The position numbers and the translations under genes were made by a program. A stretch of DNA of 64,000 nucleotides from Micropterus salmoides. Its lineage: Eukaryota; Chordata; Actinopteri; Centrarchiformes; Centrarchidae. Below the pieces are notes generated by a model. The model saw only the letters and a list, made by a program, of their open reading frames with translations, searched no databases and was not told where the DNA came from. The stretch spans positions 20,999,000 through 21,062,999 of the forward strand of contig NW_024040040.1 of NCBI RefSeq assembly GCF_014851395.1. Direction: 5' to 3'. Below are positions 1-11,430 of the stretch, in pieces. The stretch's first letter is position 1. Each line of letters starts with the position of its first letter.

Positions 1-2428
1 CGGTTCCGACGCCGCATGAAGGTGTTATATGTCACTTCCTGTGTCCCCTATGTGGAGCTACATAGCACTTGCCGCTATGAATATAAATCGGTATTGGTGT
101 GTAGATGTCTGCGGGGTGGGAGAGTTATCAAGCACGTAAAGTTTGTTTCAGATGTGAGCATGTACACTGAACAATAATGTACCCAAACAATAAAATAAAT
201 TCCTTTTATATTTCCCTGCCTTGTTGTTTATGTGTACATACAGAGGAAGAATGTGAGAACAGCACACATTTCATCGTTACTGTGTGTTAGAGCATGGGAG
301 AACAGTGGATACTTTTAATACAGCCCACACCCCTAATACTGTGTAACTCTTTCTTTACAACTGTCTGCATAGCTTATTCATATTGTGTAATGAATGAAAA
401 TAAATAGGCCTACTAGGCTCCTCTCTACTTTGACATTTAAGATTAGCTGGTTTGATCCACCTTCATACACATGTGACATTACTGTACAACTTGAGAAAGG
501 TGAGTTGTTTTCTGCTCCAGCCTGCCTAAAAGAAAAGCGTTTTGGGGATTAAATAGACTTTATTAGCTGCTGCAGTGCAGGATGAACTCAGAACAGACTC
601 ATTTCTCACCTTTTTATTCTAAATCATGCAACGAAGAAGAAGAAATGCATAATAAATCCTGGGAGAAAATCTGTAGTCAAATACTGTACAGCATGTAGTC
701 TGATGAACAAGACTTGTGTTATAGCTGACTTGGGCAGTGAAATGTTTAATTTTTTTAATTCATGTGGTCATAGTTGTCCACAACTCAAATCAGAATATAA
801 GAAGAAATGTTTTATACCACCTCAAGAAGGCTTCCTATCAGAAAGGTAGGAAGGTATTTCAAATGTACAACTGCAGTACTTAAATCTAAGTAATTTCCCG
901 GACATTTTTGTGTTACTTTACTTTTAATAGACCCATGTAAGAGGTTTTATACTTCCTGTGAGTATAATCCAATCAATCTTATTTTCATACTGTATATCCG
1001 TTGTGTAATTTGATAAATTGTGTTGTATGTCGTGCTCGCATCTCAGAGAAGACTCTGACTGCAACATGCGTCTTTGTAAAGAGAGAAACGGACAGAAAAA
1101 GTCTCTAACTCTGCCTGTCAGCTTGCTCTGCTCCGTTAAAACTGAATTTACCATACAGAATTGAATACGAGTGCACTCCAGATTTAGCTGCAGCCAGCTG
1201 ACCGTGTGCTTCTCCCTATACCACAGTTCTGTGTCCATGCATGCAGCAAACTGAAAGCACTGTCTGTCGGAGCGTCTACGTGAAAAGAGAAGGAAGACAT
1301 GGCTGGTAGTATTGTCTTCAGAGTTGTTAAACACCTCAGCGCACTGAAGGAAGCCATCTGACTGTGTGAGGGGCAAGATCGTTGATGTCTGCAGGCAGAG
1401 TAGGAGCTCTCCTGTCTGACTGGTCCAACAATAGCAGAGAAGATGACCCCTTGAGACACAGCCCCTCCTCATTTGCATAATGAGGCAGAAATGCATACAA
1501 AAATTTAAAAAAGACAGGCAGAAATAAATACAATGGGTGAAAATAAATAAGGTAAATAAATACAAAGGAAGAATAAAACAGACAAAAATATTAAAACACA
1601 CACATAAATAAATACATTAAAAAAATTAGTAATAAATAAAGTTGATTAAACAAATAAGGTAATTATAACAAAGGTGAATAAGTAAAGGCACTAATTAAAT
1701 ATATACATTTATGTCTCCTTGTATAATTTAATTACTACCTACATTTATTTATTTACTTTATTTTTTTGTGTATTTAATTGGATGCTTATTTATTTATTGA
1801 GCTCTTATTTATTTCTGTATTTATTTTTGACTGTGTCAGGATCGGTCCTCCATAGCGGGGTGGGAGAGTTATCAAGCACGTAAAGTTTGGTTCAGATGTG
1901 AGCATATACACTGAAGTTACAACAATTTTTGCGTCATGGCGAAGAGTTGATCTTTGACGCAACGCCACGGACACGCCCATTGACGAAAACTCGCAAATAG
2001 CACAACTTTTCATCGTCAATGCCTTTAGAAGGCACAGCAGAAATTTGACGTCGATCCGACTAAATCCCTAGGAGGAGTTCGTTAAAGTACGAAGTGTGTA
2101 AATCATCCAAAAATGGCCATAAAATTCAAAATGGCCGACTTCCTGTTGACTTTAGGCTATGGGTTCTTGAGGCTTTTTTGTGCGTCTTGATATGATACAT
2201 GTCCCCAGAAAATTTCGTACATGTAGGTTGAACGTGAACGAGGGGCTAATTTTTTCCAATTTTCTAGGTGGCGCTAGCGAGTCATTTCGCAACGCCCATG
2301 TGCGAAACTTGTAGAATACGAAATTTTTCACCGGTTCTGACATGTTTGCAAATTTTGGTGAGTTTTTGGGTATGTTTAGGCCATGTCATTTGGGCCTACT
2401 TTGCAGAAAAAAAAAAAATATATATATA
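1..2428 (-). mobile_element. GGGCCC-head composite repeat, copy 1 (tail cut by window edge)
   Basis: Strand is given as head-to-tail. The copy starts inside the tail region, which matches 2540 onward in copy 2. It then runs through the internal module, an (AAAT)n-rich stretch near 1500-1830 and one 468-like unit, to the A-rich/(TA)n tract at 2407-2428. The head unit itself is missing; the tail of copy 2 begins directly in the (TA)n tract. A minus-strand frame (924-1601) stays open, as in other copies. Its N-terminal part is translated AT-rich filler and I recognise no domain, so I do not call a gene. Compared with other copies, about 35 bp are deleted near 350. Confidence 0.85.
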
Positions 2429-5203
2429 TTAAAGCTGCAAGCAGCGTTGGGCGGGCCCTCGCACTTGTAAGCGCGTCCGCATGTGAGCCGGCCGAGTTGC
2501 ATATTCTGGAGCTCTGCCGGTGCGGCTGTGAATTTGCAACGCGGTTATGACGCCGCATGAAGGTGCTATATGTCACTTCCTGTGTCCCCTATGTGGAGCT
2601 ACATAGCACTTGCCGCTATGAATATAAATCGGTATTGGCGTGTAGATGTCTGCGGGGTGGGAGAGTTATCAAGCACGTAAAGTTTGTTTCAGATGTGAGC
2701 ATGTACACTGAACAATAATGTACCCAAACAATAAAATAAATTCCTTTTATATTTCCCTGCCTTGTTGTTTATGTGTACATACAGAGGAAGAATGTGAGAA
2801 CAGCACACATTTCATCGTTACTGTGTTTCTGCTCCAGCCTGCCTAAAAGAAAAGCGTTTTTGGGATTAAATGGACTTTTTTAGCTGCTGCAGTGCAGGAT
2901 GAACTCAGAATAGACCCATTTCTCACCTTTATATTCTAAACCATGCAACGAAGAAGAAGAAATGCATAATAAATCCTGGGACAAAATCTGTCCACAAATA
3001 CTGTACAGCATGTAGTCTAATGAACAAGACTTGTGTCATAGCTGACTTGGGCAGTGAAATGTTTAATTTTTTTAATTCATGTGGTCATAGTTGTCCACAA
3101 CTCAAATCAGAATATAAGAAGAAATGTTTTATACCACCTCAAGAAGGCTTCCTATCAGAAAGGTAGGAAGGTATTTCAAATGTACAACTGCAGTACTTAA
3201 ATCTAAGTAAAGTAATTTCCCTGACATTACTGTGTTACGCATGTAACAGGTTTTATACTTCCTGTGAGTATAATCCAATCAATCTTATTTTCATACTGTA
3301 TATCCGTTGTGTAATTTGATAAATTGTGTTGTATGTGGTGCTCGCATCGGGTACTACTGAGACTTCATTGCCCTCTTCAGAGAAGACTCTGACTGCAACA
3401 TGCGTCTTTGTAAAGAGAGAAACAGACAGAAAAAGTCTCTAACTCTGCCTGTCAGCTCGCTCTGCTCCGTTAAAACTGAATTTACCATACAGAATTGAAT
3501 ACGAGTGCACTCCAGATTTAGCTGCAGCCAGCTGACCGTGTGCTTCTCCCTATACCGCAGTTCTGTGTCCATGCATGCAGCAAACTGAAAGCACTGTCTG
3601 TCGGAGCGTCTACGTGAAAAGAGAAGGAAGACATTGCTGGTAGTATTGTCTTCAGAGTTGTTAAACACCTCAGCGCACTGAAGGAAGCCATCTGACTGTG
3701 TGAGGGGCAAGATCGTTGATGTCTGCAGGCAGAGTAGGAGCTCTCCTGTCTGACTGGTCCACCAATAGCAGAGAAGATGACCCCTTGAGACACAGCCCCT
3801 CCTCATTTGCATAATGAGGCAGAAATGCATACAGAAATTTAAAAAAGACAGGCAGAAATAAATACCATGGGTGAAAATAAATAAGGTAAATAAATACAAA
3901 GGAAGAATAAAACAGACAAAAATATTAAAACACACACATAAATAAATACATTAAAAAAATTAGTAATAAATAAAGTTGAATAAACAAATATGGTAATTAT
4001 AACAAAGGTGAATAAGTAAAGGCACTAATTAAAATATATACATTTATGTCTCCCTTGTATAATTTAATTACTACCTACATTTATTTATTTACTTTATTTT
4101 TTTGTGTATTTAATTGGATGCTTATTTATTTATTGAGCATTTATTTATTTCTGTATTTATTTCTGACTGTGTCAGGATCGGTCCTCCATAGCGGGGTGGG
4201 AGAGTTATCAAGCACGTAAAGTTTGGTCCAGATGTGAGCATGTACACTGAAGTTACGACAACTTCCGTGTCATGGCGAAGAGCTGATCTTTGACGCCACG
4301 CCACGGACACGCCCTTTGACGAAAACTTGCAAATAGCACAACTTTTCATCTTCAATGCCTTTAGAAGGCACAGCAAAAATTTGAGGTCGGTCGGACTAAA
4401 TCCCTAGGAGGAGTTCGTTAAAGTACGAAGTGTGTAAATCATCCAAAATTTGACGTAAAATTCAAAATGGCCGACTTCCTGTTGATTTTAGGGCATCGCT
4501 CCAAGAGGCTTTTTTGTGCGTCTGGACAAGATACACGTACCACAGAAAATTCGTGCACGTAGGTAAAACGTGCGGCGGGGGCTGCTTCGTTAAAAGTCAC
4601 TTTCTGTTGCCAGCAGGTGGCGCTATGACTGTCTGTGAATGTCAGCATGTACATGTGTTCAGGGCGGGACTCTCATCCTACATGTACAGTTTGGTCCAGA
4701 TGTGAGCATGTACACTAAAGTTACAACAACTTCCTGTTTCATTGCGAATCATCGACGCCACGGACACGCCCATTGACGAAAACTCGCAAATAGCACAACT
4801 TTTCATCGTCAATGCCTTTAGAAGGCACAGCAGAAATTTGACGTCGATCCGACAAAATCCCTAGGAGGAGTTCGTTAAAGTACGAAGTGTGTAAATCATC
4901 CAAAAATGGCCATAAAATTCAAAATGGCCGACTTCCTGTTGACTTTAGGCTATGGGTTCTTGAGGCTTTTTTGTGCGTCTTGATACGATACATGTCCCCA
5001 GAAAATTTCGTACATGTAGGTTGAACGTGAACGAGGGGCTAATCATTTCCAATTTTCTAGGTGGCGCTAGCGAGTCATTTTGCCACGCCCATGTGGGAAA
5101 CTTGTAGAATACGAAATTTTTCACCGGTTCTGACATGTTTGCAAATTTTGGTGAGTTTTCGAGTATGTTTAGGCCATGTCATTTGGGCCTACTTTGCAGA
5201 AAA

Positions 5204-5238
<35 letters not shown>

Positions 5239-5337
5239 TCCGAGCAAATTCAATAGGGACCTCGCACGGTCGTGCTCGGGCCCTAATAATCCGAGCAAAT
5301 TCAATAGGGACCTCGCACGGTCGTGCTCGGGCCCTAA
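2429..5337 (-). mobile_element. GGGCCC-head composite repeat, copy 2 (complete, tail to head)
   Basis: The copy begins with the tail TTAAAGCTGCAAGCAGC and ends with two head units at 5237-5337. Order along the plus strand: GC-rich tail, 62-bp direct repeat (about 2653-2715), internal module, AT-rich stretch, second 62-bp repeat (about 4193-4255), 468-bp unit, poly-A plus (TA)n, head dimer. About 228 bp are deleted at 2826 relative to copy 1. The same deletion is in the copies at 22083 and 56229, which marks a subfamily. No transposase and no terminal inverted repeat are seen. Confidence 0.88.
5237..5337 (-). repeat. Two tandem 49-bp head units
   Basis: Two nearly identical 49-bp units run in tandem, joined by TAAT. 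Read on the minus strand, each begins TTAGGGCCCGAGCACG and ends CTCGGATTAT. Each unit folds into an imperfect GC-rich hairpin because GGGaCC..GCACG pairs with CGTGC..GGgCCC. The same unit occurs four times at 30747, twice at 34567 and three times at 52547. Confidence 0.85.
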
Positions 5338-8283
5338 AAAAGATGCCTAGACCTAGAAACCTAAATCTTTTCTACATGTATTAAATATTTAAATTTATTA
5401 CTTTTCACAGTGAAATTACCTACTCAACGCATCGAGAAATGTGGGTTATGAAAAGTGATTCGACCAATAATGCAACAATAAATAATGCTTGTTTCCATTG
5501 TAACAGCAACATTCCTAATGGGGTGGAAATTCAGTAAAGCTTGTTGGTAGTATTGTCTTTTACAAGGGACCCCACAATAAAAGAATGTCTTTACAGCACG
5601 GCTGCACTGACGCCTCCTACAGTTCTGCTTGATTGTAATATTGAATACTGAAACTTTACGGATGATTATCACAGCAGAACAACAGGAAGTGACTTCTGGG
5701 GCTTCAAAGAAAATTTTTCAAAGAAAGGTGATAAATAAAATGTTGTACCTCCTGGGTGTATTTTTAAAACCACAGTAGTCCTTAGTCACCAAGCAGACTT
5801 CCTCAAAATTTATTGTTCATGGTGAATAATAAGAGCTCGGATAAATGCTATTTGTTGATCTACTCATTATTGTGGTGTTTGTGGTTTGTGGACCACACAA
5901 GCGCTTTATCAGCAAAGACCTGCTCACATTTCTGAATAGGTTTTGCACTATTTTACTTTGCAGAGGTACAGATGGGTGACAAATTAAAGGAAAAAAACAG
6001 TCAGTCATCAGGTCATCTCACAGGTCAGGACAGACCTGAGTACAGCAGATAGAAAGAAAAAACAAACCGACAGAGATAACAAAAGGACATCAGAGACAGT
6101 CACAGACGTCACAGATGTGAAGATAGTTCATATTATATCATTTGGTGTTATAGTGATGGTGGTGGAGAGCACCGTCTTAATCATTGGTCCAAATTCTTCC
6201 AGTGTTTCCCACGTTCAGGATTCACTTGTAGGTATGTTAACGACTGCCCAGGTATATTTGCAGACATATTTTAGCATTTTGCAGAGAAACACAAGAGAGA
6301 TGTTATCTATTACGTTACAAGACACAGAAGAGAGAGCGAGCTGAAGGGAAACACAAGGTGAGCAGATTCAAGTTGTCAGTAAACACTAAAATAAGGTGGA
6401 GAATGAAGTAGAATTAAAATGGTAAAATAAGAAACAACCTACTAGAAATAGACATCTGCCAAAAATGTGTTATATGCACGGACGCTGATCATCTCTAGAT
6501 ACTGGCCACATTTGAAGAAGTACCTTTATATAAATATTGCAGGTAAGAAAAAAGAAATAAGATGGGAGATTTGGCTCCAAACAAGAAATGCATGTCCAAG
6601 ATTTCAACCCTAATGTTGAAGCGTCATCTGTTTCATTCCTTATCCTTGTTCTTACATAATGTATGTCAATATGATACAAGGTCACTTGCGACAAGGCCAA
6701 AGATGGGGGGAATTGCTGGAGTTACCACTAGAGGGCAGGCAGCTCCAACAGATGTAGGAAAAAAAAATCTAATCTTATCTGTTTACTTTGTCCTGTTTTT
6801 CAGACAAATGCTTTCAATGCTGTATTAATTTCTGTTAAATTATGAAAATTCAAGATCCCATTCAGACAATATCCCTTTGAAAGGCATCCATTGAAAGCTA
6901 TTAATATCTATGCAGTGTCCAAGATATGAAAAGATTAAAATACAGTTTTGGAGGAGCTTGTATCCTTTAAAGCAAGCCACGGCATGCTACCGATCCTACA
7001 AACCTCAACGCATAAAGCTTTTCAGATGTGTCAAACATCAAGGCATAAATCAGCTGTCAACGTGACGCTGAACCCTGCAATCACTGTTCCAGCTGTTCCA
7101 CAAGCTAAGGTTCAGTCCAAACTCAAGTGGCCAATACTTTGATACCTGCTCTTAAAATCTGGCAAGAAGGAAAAGCTTTTTGTAGGTTAAAGTTTTTATC
7201 TTAAGTTAATGTATCCTCAAAAGACTGCTTACAAAATAATTACAGTGCATGCTCGACAAGGCACCAAAAAACTGTGTTTCTGATAAATAGCTGGTTGTAT
7301 GACCTTTTCCTAAAACTCCTTAAAAACAAGTTTCTTCAATGTTATTTCTACACATCAGAGTAGCACTTGTAGAGCTGCTGCAGGGTTAAGTGGCTCACTA
7401 AGAGTTTTATTATTGGGGTAAAGCCTCACCACCTCACCACCTCACCCACAACCTTTAATTTTTCAACCTTTATTCACGCAGAAATGATATCTTCAAGCAC
7501 GGTGATTCAAATTCTTGGCTTGGCTGGGAAATTCAAGCAAATGAAGCGTACGAGAATCACTCTCCACTTCGTCGGTAATGACCCTCAAAACACAGAGGCA
7601 CTCGAAGCCCCAGATGCTTCAAAGACTGAGATTGAGAGGGTGAGTGAAGCACAACGGGGCTGTCAAACCTCAAGCATACCTTTACATTTGTTCATGCTTT
7701 TTTCAAGCCTTGTTTATTTACAAGGCTTGAAAAAAGCATGAACAGCATGTTGTAATTAAGGATTAGCTCTGAAGGCAATACAAGGTGGAGTTTTCATGCA
7801 TGTTTTCCCCTTTTCCAGTATTAACTGCCTGCCCTGGAAGTCTTTTGATCGGTGTACAATAAGCATGAGAAGATGCACTACGACCACTATATTAAGATGT
7901 TTACATGGACAAACAACATGGTTAGTAGAAGAAATCAGGCGGTAGCTGGAACATAGGCGTTATCAGTAATCAGATTTCTCTAGTAGCATAGTTTGGTCCA
8001 TTTTTATTCTTCTGGATCTTTCTTACTATGTGGATTTATTTCTTTGTTTTGGTTTCAGTTAGACATTAAAATTAATTATTTTGGATGCAGGGATGCTATA
8101 GGGAGTGTTGAGCTAAAGCAAGCTTATCTTCTTAACTTCAAACTTAACTAAAATCATCCCTTGGACTTTCTTTTACACTTCATCTCTTGGACTTTCTTTT
8201 ACACTTTTTTTTATTAGTTAATTCAATTTAATTGCAGGTGCTGTTTAGGTAAAAAGGATTCTTTAAAACATTACCTACTGCCT
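5338..8283. other. Non-coding, probably intron of the activin receptor gene
   Basis: This AT-rich stretch has only short chance frames. I found no further kinase exon here, so exon 7 of the receptor gene must lie left of the window. The only structured item is the hairpin at 7684-7750. Confidence 0.5.
7684..7750. repeat. Perfect 24-bp inverted repeat, 8-base loop
   Basis: TTCATGCTTTTTTCAAGCC at 7691 onward pairs exactly with its complement ending at 7742. Two further pairs (7689-7690 with 7743-7744) extend it, giving 24 perfect pairs around the loop TTTATTTA. Beyond a small bulge, ACAT at 7684-7687 pairs with ATGT at 7747-7750. It could be a recent small palindrome or a foldback transposon remnant. 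A hairpin RNA is possible but nothing shows transcription. Confidence 0.8.
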
Positions 8284-9038
8284 TAAGCCCCTTTTCCACT
8301 GCATAGTACCAGCTCGACTCGGCTTGCCTCGCCTTTTTTGCTTTTCCAAAAAATGTTTTACCTGTACCTGCTACCAGGTACTTTTTTCATGTCACCTCCA
8401 TCGAGGTTCCAAGCGAGCTGAGGCGATACTAAAATGTGACGTGAAAACATGGCAGACTACCGATTGGTCAGAGAGAATAGTCACTATTCACAGCATCATC
8501 ATTGCGCGCGCTGCCAGCAGCAGAAAATTTTATATTTTACAATCTTCATATGTTATTTCATCACTAAATCCACTTCTGAGAAATTTTGAGGTGAGAAATC
8601 AACTGTGTAGATTTCGAATATTGACAGTTTTATGTAAAGTGATAGTGGAACAAAAATTGGGGGGCTCCACGAGGGGCCGTGGGGGAAGCCTGCGGCAACC
8701 CGCGGGAGTAGCTCCCAAGGCTGGCCAGCCGCCCGCTCACAGAGCCGTCTGTTCCCACCGTCACACAGACCGCTGCAGCAACAACGGCAGAGGAACATTC
8801 TGAGAAATGTTGAAACTTTTTAACTTAAATCAAGAGACCGCTGTTTGTGTGTCGCTGGTGTGTGTGTTGCATTGAACATTATATTGCAGCAGTTGTGTGT
8901 GGCGTCGCTATGACGACCAGCTACATTGAGGGGTACTATCTCTGGATACTATGTGCAATGGAAAACGGAGCACGGCCAAACTGAGGCCAGTTGAGGCCAG
9001 TTGAGCCGAGCTGGTACTGGTAATGGAAAAGCGGCTTA
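8284..9038. mobile_element. MITE-like DNA transposon, 755 bp
   Basis: The ends form an inverted repeat of about 38 bp. The left end reads TAAGCCCCTTTTCCA then AGTACCAGCTCG. The right end, read in reverse, gives TAAGCCGCTTTTCCA then AGTACCAGCTCG. This terminal motif is common in fish DNA elements. Inside is a GC-rich block (8660-8800) and no transposase. I could not define a clean target duplication, so the superfamily is left open. It ends 93 bp from the exon 6 donor. Confidence 0.7.
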
Positions 9039-9131
9039 TGTCTCATGTTATAAAACAAAAAATAAATCAATAGATAAAAGACAAAAACGTTGCAGTTTGC
9101 AGGTGGTATATCTCCAGCCCTGATAGCGCAC

Positions 9132-9275
9132 CTTGTCGTGGTAGGCGGTGATGAGCCACAGTTCCAGGTCCAGGTTGTTGCTCCTCTTCTCCACGCCGAT
9201 AAAGTGGAGGATGCTGTCGTGCTTCATGCCGCTCACGCTGTAGATCTCATACTCGTTCTGCCAAGACAGCTTGTC
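9132..9275 (-). CDS. acvr2a: Activin receptor type-2A-like, exon 6 (kinase N-lobe)
   Basis: This is one 144-bp exon coding 48 residues, DKLSWQNEYEIYS to WLITAYHDK. It matches, from memory, the activin type II receptor kinase segment after the catalytic lysine: the helix-C region with its glutamate (NEYEIY), GMKHDSILHFIG and the hinge-side strand LWLITAYHDK. The acceptor is CTTGTCCAG before GAC and the donor is AAG followed by GTGCGC; both ends are phase 0. Exon size and phase fit the known exon after the glycine-loop exon of vertebrate ACVR2A. The receptor is a membrane serine/threonine kinase that binds activin-type ligands and phosphorylates type I receptors. NEYE favours 2A, while NLDLELW is shared with 2B. 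The 2A assignment is likely; the exact teleost paralogue is unknown. Confidence 0.9.
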
Positions 9276-9817
9276 CTGGACAAGAGCAGAGAGACAGACA
9301 CAGATGTTATTTTTGTTGTCAAGCCATCTAATTTACAAAAGTGTCAAATATATCTCGAAGAAGAAAAGTAAGATAGGGACAACTAGTATTAGAAGTGATT
9401 AAATATGAATATAATAATCACTTGCAGTAAAATAAACAGATGTTAGCGTTTTTTAACAGTCAAATAAAGACAAACAGTAACCTAATTCATCTACAGGTGC
9501 TGGTCATATAATTAGAATATCATCAAAAAGTTGATTTATTTAAGTAATTCCATTCAAAAAGTGAAACTTGTATAATGTATACATTCATTCCACACAGACT
9601 GATATACAGTATTTCAAGTGTTCATTCCTTTTAATTTTGATGATTATAACTGACAACTAATGAAAACCCCCAAATCAGTATCTCAGAAAATTAGAATATT
9701 GTGAAAAGGTTCAATATTCAAGACACCTGGTGCCACACTCTAATCAGCTGATTAATTCAAAACACCTGCAAAGGCCTTTAAATGGTCTCTCAGTCTAGTT
9801 CTGTAGGCTACACAATC

Positions 9818-10480
9818 ATGGGGAAGACTGCTGACTTGACAGCTGTCCAAAAGACGACCAGTGACACCTTGCACAAGGAGGGCAAGACACAAAAGGTCAT
9901 TGCTAAAGAGGCTGGCTGTTCACAGAGCTCTGTGTCCAAGCACATTAATAGAGAGGCGAAGGGAAGGAAAAGATGTGGTAGAAAAAAAAAGTGTACAAGC
10001 AATAGGGATAACCGCACCCTGGAGAGGATTGTGAAACAAAACCCATTCAAAAATGTGGGGGAGATTCACAAAGAGTGGACTGCAGCTGGAGTCAGTGCTT
10101 CAAGAACCACCACGCACAGACGTATGCAAGACATGGGTTTCAGCTGTCGCATTCCTTGTGTCAAGCCACTCTTGAACAAGACACAGCGTCAGAAGCGTCT
10201 CGCCTGGGCTAAAGACAAAAAGGACTGGATTGCTGCTGAGTGGTCCAAAGTTATGTTCTCTGATGAAAGTAAATTTTGCATTTCCTTTGGAAATCAAGGT
10301 CCCACAGTCTGGAGGAAGAGAGGAGAGGCACAGAATCCACGTTGCTTGAAGTCCAGTGTAAAGTTTCCACAGTCAGTGATGGTTTGGGGTGCCATGTCAT
10401 CTGCTGGTGTTGGTCCACTGTGTTTTCTGAGGTTCCAAGGTCAACACAGCCGTCTACCAGGAAGTTTTAGAGCACTTTCA
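9818..10480 (+). pseudogene. Tc1 transposase, N-terminal part
   Basis: The reading frame starts best at the ATG at 9818 (MGKTADLTAVQK); the frame is also open 36 bases upstream. In order it shows a paired-like helix-turn-helix (EAGCSQSSVSKHI), a basic GRKKK stretch, a second DNA-binding segment, and the start of the DDE domain with the first catalytic aspartate in MFSDESKF. VMVWGAMSSAGVGPL is the usual core motif. One extra T near 10435 shifts the frame, so the end of the open frame is not transposase. The gene is then interrupted at 10480 by the LINE and resumes at 15529. Confidence 0.92.
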
Positions 10481-10721
10481 ATTCAGTTCAATTTTATTTA
10501 TATAGCGCCAAATCACAACAACAGTTATCTCACAGCGCTTTTCATAAAGACCATACTTTAGACCATACTCTATGATGCTATTTACAGAAGCCCAACAGTT
10601 CCCACCAAGAGCAAGCACTAGGCGACAGAGGCAAGGAAAAACTTCCTTTTAAAGAGGCAGAAACCTCGAGCAGAACCATGGCTCAGGGTGGGCGGCCATC
10701 TGCCTCGACCGGTTGGGGTGA

Positions 10722-10830
10722 AGGAGAGAGAGGGAGAGAGAGAGGGAGAGCGAGAGAGAGAGAGAGGGCAGGAGGGGAACAGAGAGAAAAAGAGAGGGAT
10801 GGAAGGAGAGAGAGGGGAGGGAGGCAGCCT
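10722..10830. repeat. GA-rich microsatellite in the LINE 3' UTR
   Basis: This purine-rich stretch of GAGA, GGGA and AGAG runs lies inside the 3' UTR of the L2 element. It yields long chance frames on both strands that are not genes. Confidence 0.8.
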
Positions 10831-11430
10831 ACACAATATACACACACAGAAGTACAGACAGTAAAGGTGATGTTGGTATACACTAAGTGAAAAATGGTAC
10901 AGATATTTATAGTAGTGTTAATGATAACAATCGTAATGTTAATGATTATAATAACAATAGGACTAGTAACAATAGTTGTTGTAGCAGAGGGTGTCGAGCA
11001 GGAACACGGGGGCAGCAGGTGACCCGCAGCCACAGATCCAGACTCCACAGCTCCAGAGCCAGAAAATCTGCAGGAAGTGATAGGAGGAGAGACGAGAAAG
11101 CACAAGACTACCGGAAAGGGGAGAAGTTGTGTTAGTAACATGCAATAATGGGATGAGGTTGCATACAGAGGGAGAGAAAGTAGAGGAGAGAGGAGCTCAG
11201 TGCATCATAGGAAATCCCCCAGCAGTCTAGGCCTATAGCAGCATAACTAAGGGATGGTTCAGGACTAACCTGAGCCAGCCCGAACTATAAGCTTTATCAA
11301 AGAGGAAAGTCTTAAGCCTACTCTTAAATGTGGAGATGGTGTCTGCCTCCTGAACCCAAACTGGAACCTGGTTCCACAGGAGAGGAGCTTGATAGCTGAA
11401 CGCGCTGGCTCCTAGTCTACTTTTGGACTT

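Noticed and set aside
5237..5337. CRISPR-like array of two repeats
   Set aside because: This is vertebrate genomic DNA, and the spacers are TA/T tracts; the units are transposon heads.
10618..11145. Several overlapping frames on both strands rich in Ser/Pro or Arg/Glu
   Set aside because: They arise from the GA-rich microsatellite in the 3' UTR of the L2 element.
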